Part shown: positions 45,367 to 53,362 of the stretch, piece after piece | Layout: each line of letters starts with the position of its first letter | How positions within the stretch are numbered: position 1 is the first letter of the stretch | The notes under the pieces: model-generated | The model's database searches: none | Seen by the model: only the letters and a program-made list of their open reading frames with translations | What the model was told of the DNA's origin: nothing | Made by a program: the position numbers and the translations under genes | From: Dethiosulfovibrio faecalis | GTDB lineage: Bacteria > Synergistota > Synergistia > Synergistales > Dethiosulfovibrionaceae | Length of the DNA: 64,000 bases | Reading direction: 5' to 3' | Assembly (NCBI RefSeq): GCF_021568795.1 | Contig: NZ_JAKGUE010000008.1 | Location: 1-64,000, forward strand

Positions 45367-45388
45367 ATATTTTCGAGGAGGTAATGAG

Positions 45389-45940
45389 ATGAAAAGATAT
45401 CTTATAGGTCTCGTGACGGCTTTTATAGTGACCGTGACCACCGGGTCCTTCGCGTCGGCGGAGGACGTAGCCCTGACCTCGGTGGGTCAGAGCCCGGACG
45501 CCATGATGGTCAAGGTAGTGCTCAAGTCCTTGAGCGTCAAGCCCGACTACGATCCTCTAATGAAGGCCGACGACCTGTCGGGTCACAAGGTACTCATAGC
45601 GGTGGTGGGGGGCAGCTCCAAGGGACTGGGGGCCGCCGGGATCGACAAGGATCAGGAGGTAGCCAGAGCCGAGGCCCTGTTGGACAAGGCGAAGACCGAC
45701 GGAGTCAAGGTGTTGGTCATGCACGTCGGAGGGCCGGGGCGCAGAGGAACCTTGTCCGATCTGTTCATATCCGCCGCCGTTCCCTATTCGGACGGCCTTA
45801 TTCTGGTGGATGGGGCTGATCAGGACGGTCTTTTCGAGAGCCTTCTCGGAGATAAACCGGTGGATCCCGAGGTCGTTCCCAACGTCAGAGGGACCAAGGC
45901 TCCTCTGGAGAAGATCCTTGCCTCCTGGGAAATCCTGTAG
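45389..45940 (+). CDS. DUF6305-like exported protein, cassette copy 1
   Basis: A 183-residue protein with a signal peptide (MKRYLIGLVTAFIVTVTTG to about ASA), then a compact alpha/beta domain. Key segments are VLIAVVGGSSKGLGAAGI, VKVLVMHVGGPGRRGTLSD and YSDGLILVDGADQDGLF. The same segments recur in the paralogue at 58166 (GSSAKGLGASGI; HIEGKARRG). I assign DUF6305 from memory and with caution. Position before a DctM-like permease suggests a periplasmic solute-binding or chaperone-like role, though it is half the size of DctP. GAGGAGG sets the ATG at 45389. Confidence 0.72.
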   Translation: MKRYLIGLVTAFIVTVTTGSFASAEDVALTSVGQSPDAMMVKVVLKSLSVKPDYDPLMKADDLSGHKVLIAVVGGSSKGLGAAGIDKDQEVARAEALLDKAKTDGVKVLVMHVGGPGRRGTLSDLFISAAVPYSDGLILVDGADQDGLFESLLGDKPVDPEVVPNVRGTKAPLEKILASWEIL

Positions 45941-45953
45941 GTAGATCTACGCT

Positions 45954-47240
45954 ATGTCGTGGTTTTGGCCGGAGGGAATGTACACCCTCCTGATGATAGG
46001 GGTTTTCGCCTTTTCCGCCTTCGCCTGGAAGCTCCCCATAGCCGTCGCCATGGCCTTGGCGGCCATGTCCGGAGCTCTGGCATCCGGAAACGGCGTTCCC
46101 ATAAGACACCTGATCGAGGGAGAGTTCGGCTACATAGATACCATACTGATAATAGCCACCGCCATGATCTTCATGAAGGTGGTCCAGCGTATAGGTCTAC
46201 TCGACTCTGTGGCCGCCTGGGTCATAAAGCGGTTCAGGAACTATCCCGTATTTCTGAGCCTCGGGATAATGTTCCTTATAATGATCCCCGGCATGATAAC
46301 CGGCTCGTCCACCGCGGCGGTCCTGACCACCGGTGCTCTGGTGGCTCCGGTACTGATAAAGCTTGGGGTTCCGGTGGTGAAGACCGCCGCAGCCATATCC
46401 ATGGGAGCTCTGTTCGGGATGATAGCCCCTCCCATAAGCATACCGGCCATGATAATAGGGGCCGGAGTCGATATCCCCTACGTGGGATTCGGCTTTCCCC
46501 TGCTGGTATGTACTCTTCCTCTGGCGGTGATCTGCTCCCTTCTGCTCATATACCCCTACGTCAGGAAAGATCGGGACGAGGCCGAGCTGGACGCCGAACT
46601 GGCCAGGATGAGCGGAGTCGCCCTGACGCCGAGGCTCTTCCTGCCCGTGGCGGTGTTGGTGATCCTGTTGGGGGGAGAGAGGATGTTTCCCCATATATGG
46701 CCGTCTTTGGGCATGCCCCTCGATTTTCTTCTGGCCTCCGCGACGGGGCTGCTTTCCGGGTCCAGATGGAATGCCCTTGAGACAGTGACGGAGGCGATCG
46801 ACGAGGCCCTTCCAGTCATGGGAATACTTATGGGGGTCGGTATGTTCATCCAGATAATGACCTTGACCGGGGTGAGAGGCTTCGTCGTTGTCTCGGCCCT
46901 GGCCTTACCTTCATGGACCCTATATCTGGGGATAGCGACGTCCATGCCCCTTTTCGGTGCGGTTTCGTCCTTCGGATCCGCCTCGGTCCTGGGGGTGCCT
47001 TTCCTGCTGGCTTTGCTCGGTCAGAACGAGATAGTGGTGGCCTCCGCCCTCAGCCTTGTGGCGTCTTTGGGCGATCTGATGCCTCCCACCGCCTTGGCCG
47101 GTATATTCGCCGCCCAGGTGGTAGGGGAGGAAAATTACTTCAAGGTACTGAGGCACTGCATGTTCCCCGCGGTCCTCACAGCCGGATGGGGCATAGCCGT
47201 AATACTCATGGCCAAGCCTCTGGCGAAGTTGATTTTCTAG
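45954..47240 (+). CDS. DctM-like TRAP-type permease, cassette copy 1
   Basis: A 428-residue protein with about 12 membrane segments. It resembles the TRAP large permease/ion-transporter superfamily: MIPGMITGSSTAAVLTTGAL, MGALFGMIAPPISIPAM in the first half and SMPLFGAVSSFGSASVLGVPF, ASLGDLMPPTALAGIFAAQ in the second, reflecting an inverted repeat. It begins 13 bases after the DUF6305-like gene and is followed by a tiny membrane protein that may take the DctQ role. A paralogue lies at 58778. The substrate is likely a gamma-glutamyl peptide or glutamate-like product, by context only. Confidence 0.8.
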   Translation: MSWFWPEGMYTLLMIGVFAFSAFAWKLPIAVAMALAAMSGALASGNGVPIRHLIEGEFGYIDTILIIATAMIFMKVVQRIGLLDSVAAWVIKRFRNYPVFLSLGIMFLIMIPGMITGSSTAAVLTTGALVAPVLIKLGVPVVKTAAAISMGALFGMIAPPISIPAMIIGAGVDIPYVGFGFPLLVCTLPLAVICSLLLIYPYVRKDRDEAELDAELARMSGVALTPRLFLPVAVLVILLGGERMFPHIWPSLGMPLDFLLASATGLLSGSRWNALETVTEAIDEALPVMGILMGVGMFIQIMTLTGVRGFVVVSALALPSWTLYLGIATSMPLFGAVSSFGSASVLGVPFLLALLGQNEIVVASALSLVASLGDLMPPTALAGIFAAQVVGEENYFKVLRHCMFPAVLTAGWGIAVILMAKPLAKLIF

Positions 47241-47253
47241 GAGGTGGAGCCGG

Positions 47254-47400
47254 ATGATGACCTTGATATACAGAGCTATAGTCCTGTTCGTGATGGCTCT
47301 CGTGGCCCGTTGTATGTTCAGGGAGCGCTCCTTCTGGAAGCAGGTGACAGCTGCCATGGTGCTCGTTCCCCTGGTGCTCCGTTTCCTTTTGGTCAAGTAG
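47254..47400 (+). CDS. 48-residue membrane protein, cassette copy 1
   Basis: Begins MMTLIYRAIVLFVMALVARC and ends LRFLLVK, with one or two membrane segments and a basic middle (RERSFWKQ). AGGAGG lies nine bases before the ATG. It sits exactly between the permease and hydrolase genes. The second cassette has a 58-residue counterpart in the same place with a similar end (LRVLHIK). It is too short for usual gene callers. It may be a mini small subunit for the permease. Confidence 0.7.
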   Translation: MMTLIYRAIVLFVMALVARCMFRERSFWKQVTAAMVLVPLVLRFLLVK

Positions 47401-47412
47401 GGAGGTGTGACC

Positions 47413-48564
47413 GTGAAGACTTTTAAGGGAAATGCCGCTACGGCGGTAGCCCTGCTGGTGGCGGTTTGCGTCCTCTCTTTCCTGTCGGCCCAAAGTTTTC
47501 TGGCGATGAGAGAGCCCGATCCAGTGAAGCCCTCCGAGGGGTTCGTAAAGAGGATGCTCTCCGACTGGTTCGAGCCCCTCGAGGGAACCCCGGCGGATAC
47601 CCCCGTCTACGTTCAGGACAGCGGAGTTCCTGGAGGTACTGTGATGATCATGGGAGGAACCCATCCTAACGAACCGGCCGGTACCATGACGGCGATCATA
47701 TACCTCGAGAGAGCTCGGGTTACCCAGGGTAAGCTCATAGTGATACCCTTCGCCAACATGACTGCAATGGGTCATAACTCGCCTCAGGAGGCGTCGCCTC
47801 AGTATTTTCATCTGGACGTTCCGGGAGGGACCCGTTGGTTCCGTTACGGCTCCAGGGCGAGCAACCCGGTCTATCAGTGGCCCGATCCGGACATATACAT
47901 ACACGCTCAGTCGGGGCAACAGTTGGCGGGAAGCTCCAAGAGCAACCTCAACAGGGCCTATCCGGGGGTGAAGGACGATGCCCTGACCCAGCAGGTTGCA
48001 TATGCGCTGATTCAGCTGCTCAGAGATGAGAAGGTGGACCTGGCCTTCGACCTTCACGAGGCATCTCCGGAGTACCCGGTGGTCAACGCAATAGTGGCTC
48101 ACGACAGGGCCATGGAGCTGGCTGCCATGGTGTCAATGGAACTGGAGATGGGAGGTGTCCCCATGAGGCTCGAGCCTTCGCCGGTCAATTTCAGAGGCCT
48201 CAGCCACAGAGAGTGGGGCGACAACACCGACACGATGGCCATACTCATGGAGTCGGGCAACCCAAGTCAGGGACGACTCAGAGGTCGAACCGACGAGGCC
48301 CTGGTGCTGACCGGTGAGGACAAGGCCTACCTGAAGGCGGCGGAGCTGGGAAGGCTGTTCATCCCTTACGAGGGGGATCAGCCTCTGGACCTGAGGACCG
48401 CCAGACACGTGGAGGCCATAAGGCTTTTCGTGGAGATGCTCGGGGACGTCAAAGAGGGCGGAGCCGTAGAGGTGGAGAACATCCCATCTTACGAGGAAAT
48501 GATAGAGAGCGGTATAGGAGCTTTCCTGTCGCCCCTATCGGACGATCGGTTCGACGGGAAGTAG
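47413..48564 (+). CDS. M14/aspartoacylase-like exported zinc hydrolase, cassette copy 1
   Basis: A 383-residue protein with an N-terminal signal or anchor (about 8-28). Zinc-carboxypeptidase/succinylglutamate-desuccinylase signatures: GGTHPNEPAG (H84, E87), SNLNRAYPG (N180, R181) and AFDLHEASPEYP (H215 as third ligand). It would cleave an amide bond next to a free carboxylate, outside the cytoplasm. AGGGAGG sets the GTG at 47413; another GTG two codons earlier is too close. The cassette context and the gamma-glutamyltransferase 24 bases downstream favour gamma-glutamyl or N-acyl-glutamate substrates. Confidence 0.8.
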   Translation: MKTFKGNAATAVALLVAVCVLSFLSAQSFLAMREPDPVKPSEGFVKRMLSDWFEPLEGTPADTPVYVQDSGVPGGTVMIMGGTHPNEPAGTMTAIIYLERARVTQGKLIVIPFANMTAMGHNSPQEASPQYFHLDVPGGTRWFRYGSRASNPVYQWPDPDIYIHAQSGQQLAGSSKSNLNRAYPGVKDDALTQQVAYALIQLLRDEKVDLAFDLHEASPEYPVVNAIVAHDRAMELAAMVSMELEMGGVPMRLEPSPVNFRGLSHREWGDNTDTMAILMESGNPSQGRLRGRTDEALVLTGEDKAYLKAAELGRLFIPYEGDQPLDLRTARHVEAIRLFVEMLGDVKEGGAVEVENIPSYEEMIESGIGAFLSPLSDDRFDGK

Positions 48565-48588
48565 AGAGAAAAACGAGGAGGGAAAGAT

Positions 48589-50286
48589 GTGAGGAGACGA
48601 ATAATCGGTTTGGCGACCGCTGTGGCGGTCGTGACGATCTCGGTGGGAGTCGCTTTCGGAGCCGGATCTCACGAGGTGAAGGACGTAACCGCTTCCAAGG
48701 GAATGGTGGCCGCCGCCAACAAACTGGCGGCCGAGGCGGGAGTCGAGATACTGAAGAAGGGCGGAAACGCGGTGGACGCTGCCGTGGCGACGGGCTTGGC
48801 TCTCAACGTGGTGGAGCCCAACGCCTCCGGCATAGGCGGAGGCGGTTTCATGGTGATTCGGATGGCCGACACCGGAAAGGTCGTCGCACTGGACTACCGC
48901 GAGGAGGCTCCTTCCGGGGCCACGAAGGATATGTACTCCTCGGAGAAGGCCAAGGCGGACAAGATAAGCGCCTACGGTCCTCTGGCGGTCGGAGTTCCAG
49001 GAACCCTGGCCGGTTATCAGATGGCTCTGGACCTCTACGGCACGATGACCCTGGCCGAGGTGATAGAGCCCGCCATTAGGCTCGCCGAGCAGGGAGTTCC
49101 CCTTTCTCCGACAACTGCGGGAGCTGTGGAAAGCCACTTCGGCGATCTGTCCAAGTTCACTCCGGAGAAGGACAATCCCTTCCTCAAGGACGGTCTTCCC
49201 CTTGAGGCGGGATCGGTAGTGAAGCAGCCCAAGCTGGCCAAGGCCTTCCGCCTGATAGCGAAGGACGGAAAGAACGCCTTCTACAACGGTCCCATCGGTC
49301 GTTCCATGGTGGACAACATCCGCAACCAGGGCGGCATCATGACCATGAACGATCTTCAGCGTTATCAGCCGGTGTTGAGACTTCCCTCCGAGGGAACCTA
49401 CAGGGACTACAAAATATATTCGATGTGTCCTCCCTCGTCGGGTGGCATAACTCTGGTCGAGATACTGAACATACTGGAGAACTTCCCCCTCTCCGACTGG
49501 GGCCACAACTCTCCCAGGACGATTCACACCATGGCGGAGGCCTTCAAGATGGCCTTTTCGGACAGGGGTAACTTCCTCGGAGACCCGTCTTTCGTCAACA
49601 TTCCCTACGGTATGCTCGAGTCCAAGAAGTACGCCAAGACCCTGGCGGACAGGATAGACGAGGACAAGGCCATGCAGGAGGTTCCCAAGAGCGATCCCTC
49701 CGTCGACGAGCACTGGTCCACGACCCATGTCTCCGTGGCGGACGCCTCGGGGAACATCGTCTCCATGACCCAGACGGTCAACTACTTCTTTGGAGCCAGC
49801 ATGATAGACCCGGAGTTCGGATTCGTCTACAACGACGAGATGGACGACTTCTCCTCCAATCCCGAGAGCGTAAACGCTCCCGAGCCGGGAAAGAGGCCTC
49901 TTTCCTCCATGAGTCCGACCATAGTGGTCGATCCTCAGGGAAGGCCCTTTATGGCACTGGGAACTCCCGGAGCCTGGAGGATCATAACCTCTGTGGCTCA
50001 GATAATGACCAACGTCGTGGATTTCGACATGACCATGGATGAGGCCATAGAGGCCCCCAGGTTTACCTGTCGGGCCATAGGGACCAAACCGGACGTCCTT
50101 CAGCTGGAGTCTCGAATTCCTCAGAGCACCCTGGACGTACTGAAGCTCAGAGGGCATCAGATAAAGGTGAGGGACGAGTTCGACCTCTACTTCGGGGGCG
50201 CCCAGGGGATATGTTTCGATCCCGATAAATCGACCCTCATAGGAGGAGCCGACTCCCGTAGGGACGGCGACGTGGTGGGCTACTGA
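48589..50286 (+). CDS. ggt: gamma-glutamyltransferase
   Basis: A 565-residue exported Ntn-hydrolase with signal peptide (about 1-23), GGNAVDAAVATGLALNVVEPNASGIGGGGFM, DYREEAPSGA, PGTLAGY, and the autoprocessing threonine T378 in HWSTTHVSVADASGNIV (in parts). The precursor splits before T378 into two subunits. The small subunit ends with the usual PLSSMSPTIV and GTPGAWRII. It cleaves gamma-glutamyl bonds and transfers or hydrolyses the glutamyl group, also the route for poly-gamma-glutamate breakdown. The start is GTG behind GAGGAGG. It closes the first cassette; a strong terminator follows. Confidence 0.95.
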   Translation: MRRRIIGLATAVAVVTISVGVAFGAGSHEVKDVTASKGMVAAANKLAAEAGVEILKKGGNAVDAAVATGLALNVVEPNASGIGGGGFMVIRMADTGKVVALDYREEAPSGATKDMYSSEKAKADKISAYGPLAVGVPGTLAGYQMALDLYGTMTLAEVIEPAIRLAEQGVPLSPTTAGAVESHFGDLSKFTPEKDNPFLKDGLPLEAGSVVKQPKLAKAFRLIAKDGKNAFYNGPIGRSMVDNIRNQGGIMTMNDLQRYQPVLRLPSEGTYRDYKIYSMCPPSSGGITLVEILNILENFPLSDWGHNSPRTIHTMAEAFKMAFSDRGNFLGDPSFVNIPYGMLESKKYAKTLADRIDEDKAMQEVPKSDPSVDEHWSTTHVSVADASGNIVSMTQTVNYFFGASMIDPEFGFVYNDEMDDFSSNPESVNAPEPGKRPLSSMSPTIVVDPQGRPFMALGTPGAWRIITSVAQIMTNVVDFDMTMDEAIEAPRFTCRAIGTKPDVLQLESRIPQSTLDVLKLRGHQIKVRDEFDLYFGGAQGICFDPDKSTLIGGADSRRDGDVVGY

Positions 50287-50303
50287 TCTGTATTTCTCTC
50301 TCC

Positions 50304-50346
50304 GAAGGGGATGGGACGGTTTTTCCGTCCCATCCCCTTCTTTGTT
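50304..50346 (+). terminator. intrinsic terminator after ggt
   Basis: GAAGGGGATGGGACGG pairs with CCGTCCCATCCCCTTC around TTTTT, then TTTGTT. A 16-bp perfect stem. Confidence 0.9.
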
Positions 50347-50370
50347 ATCCCTAGCGGTATCCTCTATAAT
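50342..50370 (+). promoter_or_regulatory. promoter of the kinase-HD-GYP-pgs operon
   Basis: TTGTTA, 17-base spacer, TATAAT, 32 bases before the kinase start. The -35 box overlaps the U-tail of the ggt terminator, so the two transcripts are tightly adjoined. Confidence 0.75.
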
Positions 50371-50402
50371 CTAATGACCAATTCCCCTTTGGAGGAGATC
50401 CG

Positions 50403-52280
50403 ATGAAGGACATCTCTCAGAGTCTTGTCATGGTAGTAGACGATTCCAGGGCGTTTCTGGACCTGATGGTGGAGCTTCTGTCGCCTATATGTCGGGTCTC
50501 GGTCGCTCTGGACGGTCCGTCCTGTCTGGCTCTTGCGGAACGGGAGGCCCCTGATCTGTTTCTGATGGACGTTCAGATGCCCGGTATGTCCGGTTTCGAC
50601 GTCTGTAGGGTTCTAAAATCGGATCAAGGTCTGAGACATATTCCTGTTATGTTCGTTTCCTCCATGAACGACATGGAGAGCAGGATAAAAGGGCTCTCCC
50701 TGGGGGCGGTCGACTACGTGGTAAAACCCTTTTTCTCTCAGGAGCTTCTGCTCAGGGTGAAGGCCCATCTCAAGTTGAAGATAGCCCAGGAGTCTCTGAT
50801 GCAGGAGGCCGAGTATCTGGAGGAGCAGGTACGCAGGAGAACCGAGGAGATCCGAGCCGCCACGAGGAGGATAGAGGCCAGCGAGAGGGAGTTCCGATCT
50901 CTGGCGGAGGGGTTGCCCGACATGGTCTTCAGGATAGGCTCGGACGGGCGTTTCCGCTCCATCTCCGGTGCCGTTCGGTCCCTGCTGGGGGCGGATCCGG
51001 GAGAGGCGCTGGGACGGACCCCGGAGGAGTCGGGGCTCTCGAACCTCTGTATCGCCCTTTCGAGGGAAAATCTTATGAGGGTGTTTCAAAAGGGAGACCA
51101 AGAGGTCATGGAGGTTCCCCTGCTCGAGGGAGGCACGGTGGAGGTTCGCCTTTTGCCCGAGAGGGGGCCAGACGACAGCAAGGTCATCTCCGTCTTGGGA
51201 ATCATAAGGGACATCTCCTCACAGAGGATGGTGGAGGAACAGCTTCTCTCCCAGGGTGTCTTTCTATCCACGCTAGTCGATAACCTGCCGGTTGGGATCT
51301 TGGCAAAGGACCTGTCTGTAGGGGGGGTCTACGTCATCTGGAATGCGAAGCTCTCTCATATATTAGCGATCCCCGCCGAGGAGGCCCTGGGCATGACGGA
51401 GGAAGATATATTCCCGTCGGAACTGGCCGAAATCATGGTGCGGGACGACCGTAAGGCCTTCGAGACGGGGAGACCGGTGGTGACCGATCTTTCCCTCGAT
51501 GTCGCTGGGCCCGACGGTTTGACCGCCCGTTTCTTCCGAGTCACCAGGGTGCCCATAACGGACGAAGAAGGTGCTCCTTCGATTTTATTGGCCATGGTGG
51601 AGGATCGGACCGATTTCGTCATAGCGGACAGAGAGTTGAAGTCGTCCCTGCACGATAAGGATATCCTGTTGCAGGAGGTCCATCACAGGGTCAAGAATAA
51701 CCTTCAGGTGGTTTCGAGCCTGATGAGCCTACAGGCGTCCAGGACGAACGACCCCACGGTGGAGAGCGCTTTTCTTGAAAGCCGAAGCAGGATCCTGGCC
51801 ATGGCTTACGTTCACGAGCTTCTTTACAGAAACGCTCAGTTCTCCGATATAAGGTTTGCCGACTATCTTGAGGAGCTGACCGGGACCATCTCCACCACCT
51901 ACGGAGACGGCCGGGATATCTCCCTGGATGTCGATGCGGACGATACCAGGCTCCACGTCGACGTGGCCATACCCTGCGGTCTGATAGTTAACGAGCTGGT
52001 CACCAACTCCTACAAACACGCTTTCCAGGGCAGGGAGAGTGGAACGGTAAAGGTCGACTTCGGATCCGAGAACGGAGATGTGTCTTTGGTCGTCTCCGAC
52101 GACGGCGTCGGCTGCGACAATCTGGATAAAGAGGACAGCCTGGGTCTTACCGTCGTCAGAGGTCTGGTAAAGCAGATAGGGGGGGAGCTGGTCGTCTCGT
52201 CCGATCGGGGGATGTCGTTCGAGGTCTCCTTCCCGTTCAAGAGGGGAGCCGGAGAGAGGAAAGAGGGTGATCGACGGTGA
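50403..52280 (+). CDS. receiver-PAS-PAS sensor histidine kinase (HisKA_2 type)
   Basis: A 625-residue soluble protein. It has an N-terminal receiver (DD at 13-14, D56 in MDVQMP, K108 in VVKPF), coiled coil, PAS 1 (about 160-270), PAS 2 (about 285-405), a HisKA_2 dimerisation helix LLQEVHHRVKNNLQVVSSLM (H427/H428), and a HATPase domain with NELVTNSYKHAF and SDDGVGCD. Being a kinase with a receiver in front, it is probably itself switched by another kinase. It shares a GTGA overlap with the binding-protein gene downstream. It heads the operon that ends in the poly-gamma-glutamate genes. Confidence 0.92.
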   Translation: MKDISQSLVMVVDDSRAFLDLMVELLSPICRVSVALDGPSCLALAEREAPDLFLMDVQMPGMSGFDVCRVLKSDQGLRHIPVMFVSSMNDMESRIKGLSLGAVDYVVKPFFSQELLLRVKAHLKLKIAQESLMQEAEYLEEQVRRRTEEIRAATRRIEASEREFRSLAEGLPDMVFRIGSDGRFRSISGAVRSLLGADPGEALGRTPEESGLSNLCIALSRENLMRVFQKGDQEVMEVPLLEGGTVEVRLLPERGPDDSKVISVLGIIRDISSQRMVEEQLLSQGVFLSTLVDNLPVGILAKDLSVGGVYVIWNAKLSHILAIPAEEALGMTEEDIFPSELAEIMVRDDRKAFETGRPVVTDLSLDVAGPDGLTARFFRVTRVPITDEEGAPSILLAMVEDRTDFVIADRELKSSLHDKDILLQEVHHRVKNNLQVVSSLMSLQASRTNDPTVESAFLESRSRILAMAYVHELLYRNAQFSDIRFADYLEELTGTISTTYGDGRDISLDVDADDTRLHVDVAIPCGLIVNELVTNSYKHAFQGRESGTVKVDFGSENGDVSLVVSDDGVGCDNLDKEDSLGLTVVRGLVKQIGGELVVSSDRGMSFEVSFPFKRGAGERKEGDRR

Positions 52281-53362
52281 GAAGGAGGGTGACCTCGGCC
52301 GTTGTCTTTTTTTTGACGTCGGCGGTCTTTTTCTGGTTCGTCTACTGCTACCTCCATCCGGTGGTCCGGGTAGGGGTGGCCTACAACGTGGCGCCTTACG
52401 CCATGATACCGGAGGCCAAGATGCTGGCCTCCGTCAAGGCTTACGCAGATTGGCATAACTCGAGGAAGGGGAGTTTTCGCTACGAGGTCCTCTCCAGGGA
52501 GTATAGAGACGATCCGAAGGAGGCGATGGAATATCTGAAGTCCCATGGTGTCAGGGTAATAGTGGGTTTTCCATTTTCACAGGAGGCCATCGCCGCTGCG
52601 GAGGTGGCAAACGGAGGCTTGAAGGTCCCGGTGTTGTCGACCATAGCCTCCACCCCGGTCCTGTCCGGCATGGACGACTGGTTCTTCCGCACGAGGGAGG
52701 ACTTTTCCTACGAGACGGAGCAGATGGCCCGACTTATCGAGAGGTTGGGGGTTAAGAGGCTGGCCGTCTTCTGGTCCGGCGACAATCCCGCCTATGCAGA
52801 GGCGTCGTCCAAGGCGATAATCTCCAGGATCTCTGCGTCCATAGTCGGCGTCTTTCGTTTTCCCGATGATTGCCATAACTTGGATTTCGTCGAATCGGCC
52901 CCTCCCGACGGGGTGTTGGTCTATGCGGAACCTGCCGTCTCCTATTGGGTGATGGATTTCGTCCGAGCAAGGTGGCCCGATGCGGCTCTTTTCCTGTCCC
53001 GTTGGAGCCTTTTCGAGAGCGTCGGGCATATCGAGGATATGGACGGGATAAAATTTTATTTCTCCGAGGTCTACGATCCTACCGATTTCGGAGAGGGCGG
53101 CTTCTATTCCTACTGGAGAAGCCTGACCTCTATGAAGCTCGGGGCCTCCGTCAGATATACCTATGGAGCCATGGCTCTTCTCTCTCTGGCTTTTAACGAA
53201 GATCCAAGGGCTTCCGGCTCGGATTTGAGGGATGCCCTATCGAACCCCAGGTCCGTCGAGTCTCTCGGATGGACCTTCGATACCGACGTTTACGGAGACG
53301 TTTTCTCGAAGAATCGGTTCTTCCTGTTCGAAGAGGGATCCTACAGGGAGGTGACGCCTTGA
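52277..53362 (+). CDS. membrane-anchored type I periplasmic binding protein
   Basis: A 361-residue protein with an N-terminal membrane anchor (about 8-27, no clear cleavage site) and a branched-chain amino-acid-binding-like fold. Visible are VRVGVAYNVAPYAM, HGVRVIVGFPFSQEA, VPVLSTIASTPVLSGMDDWFFRT and a C-terminal TYGAMALLSLAF. No transporter genes accompany it. It is placed between a kinase and an HD-GYP protein, as the solute-binding protein is in the operon at 5.7-11 kb, so a sensory role is likely. GTG start overlaps the kinase stop; its own stop overlaps the next start. Confidence 0.82.
   Translation: MRRRVTSAVVFFLTSAVFFWFVYCYLHPVVRVGVAYNVAPYAMIPEAKMLASVKAYADWHNSRKGSFRYEVLSREYRDDPKEAMEYLKSHGVRVIVGFPFSQEAIAAAEVANGGLKVPVLSTIASTPVLSGMDDWFFRTREDFSYETEQMARLIERLGVKRLAVFWSGDNPAYAEASSKAIISRISASIVGVFRFPDDCHNLDFVESAPPDGVLVYAEPAVSYWVMDFVRARWPDAALFLSRWSLFESVGHIEDMDGIKFYFSEVYDPTDFGEGGFYSYWRSLTSMKLGASVRYTYGAMALLSLAFNEDPRASGSDLRDALSNPRSVESLGWTFDTDVYGDVFSKNRFFLFEEGSYREVTP

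Noticed and set aside
48535..50157. 540-codon open frame on the - strand over gamma-glutamyltransferase
   Set aside because: Antisense shadow of a well-supported enzyme; composition rich in G, H, R and V typical of reverse reading.
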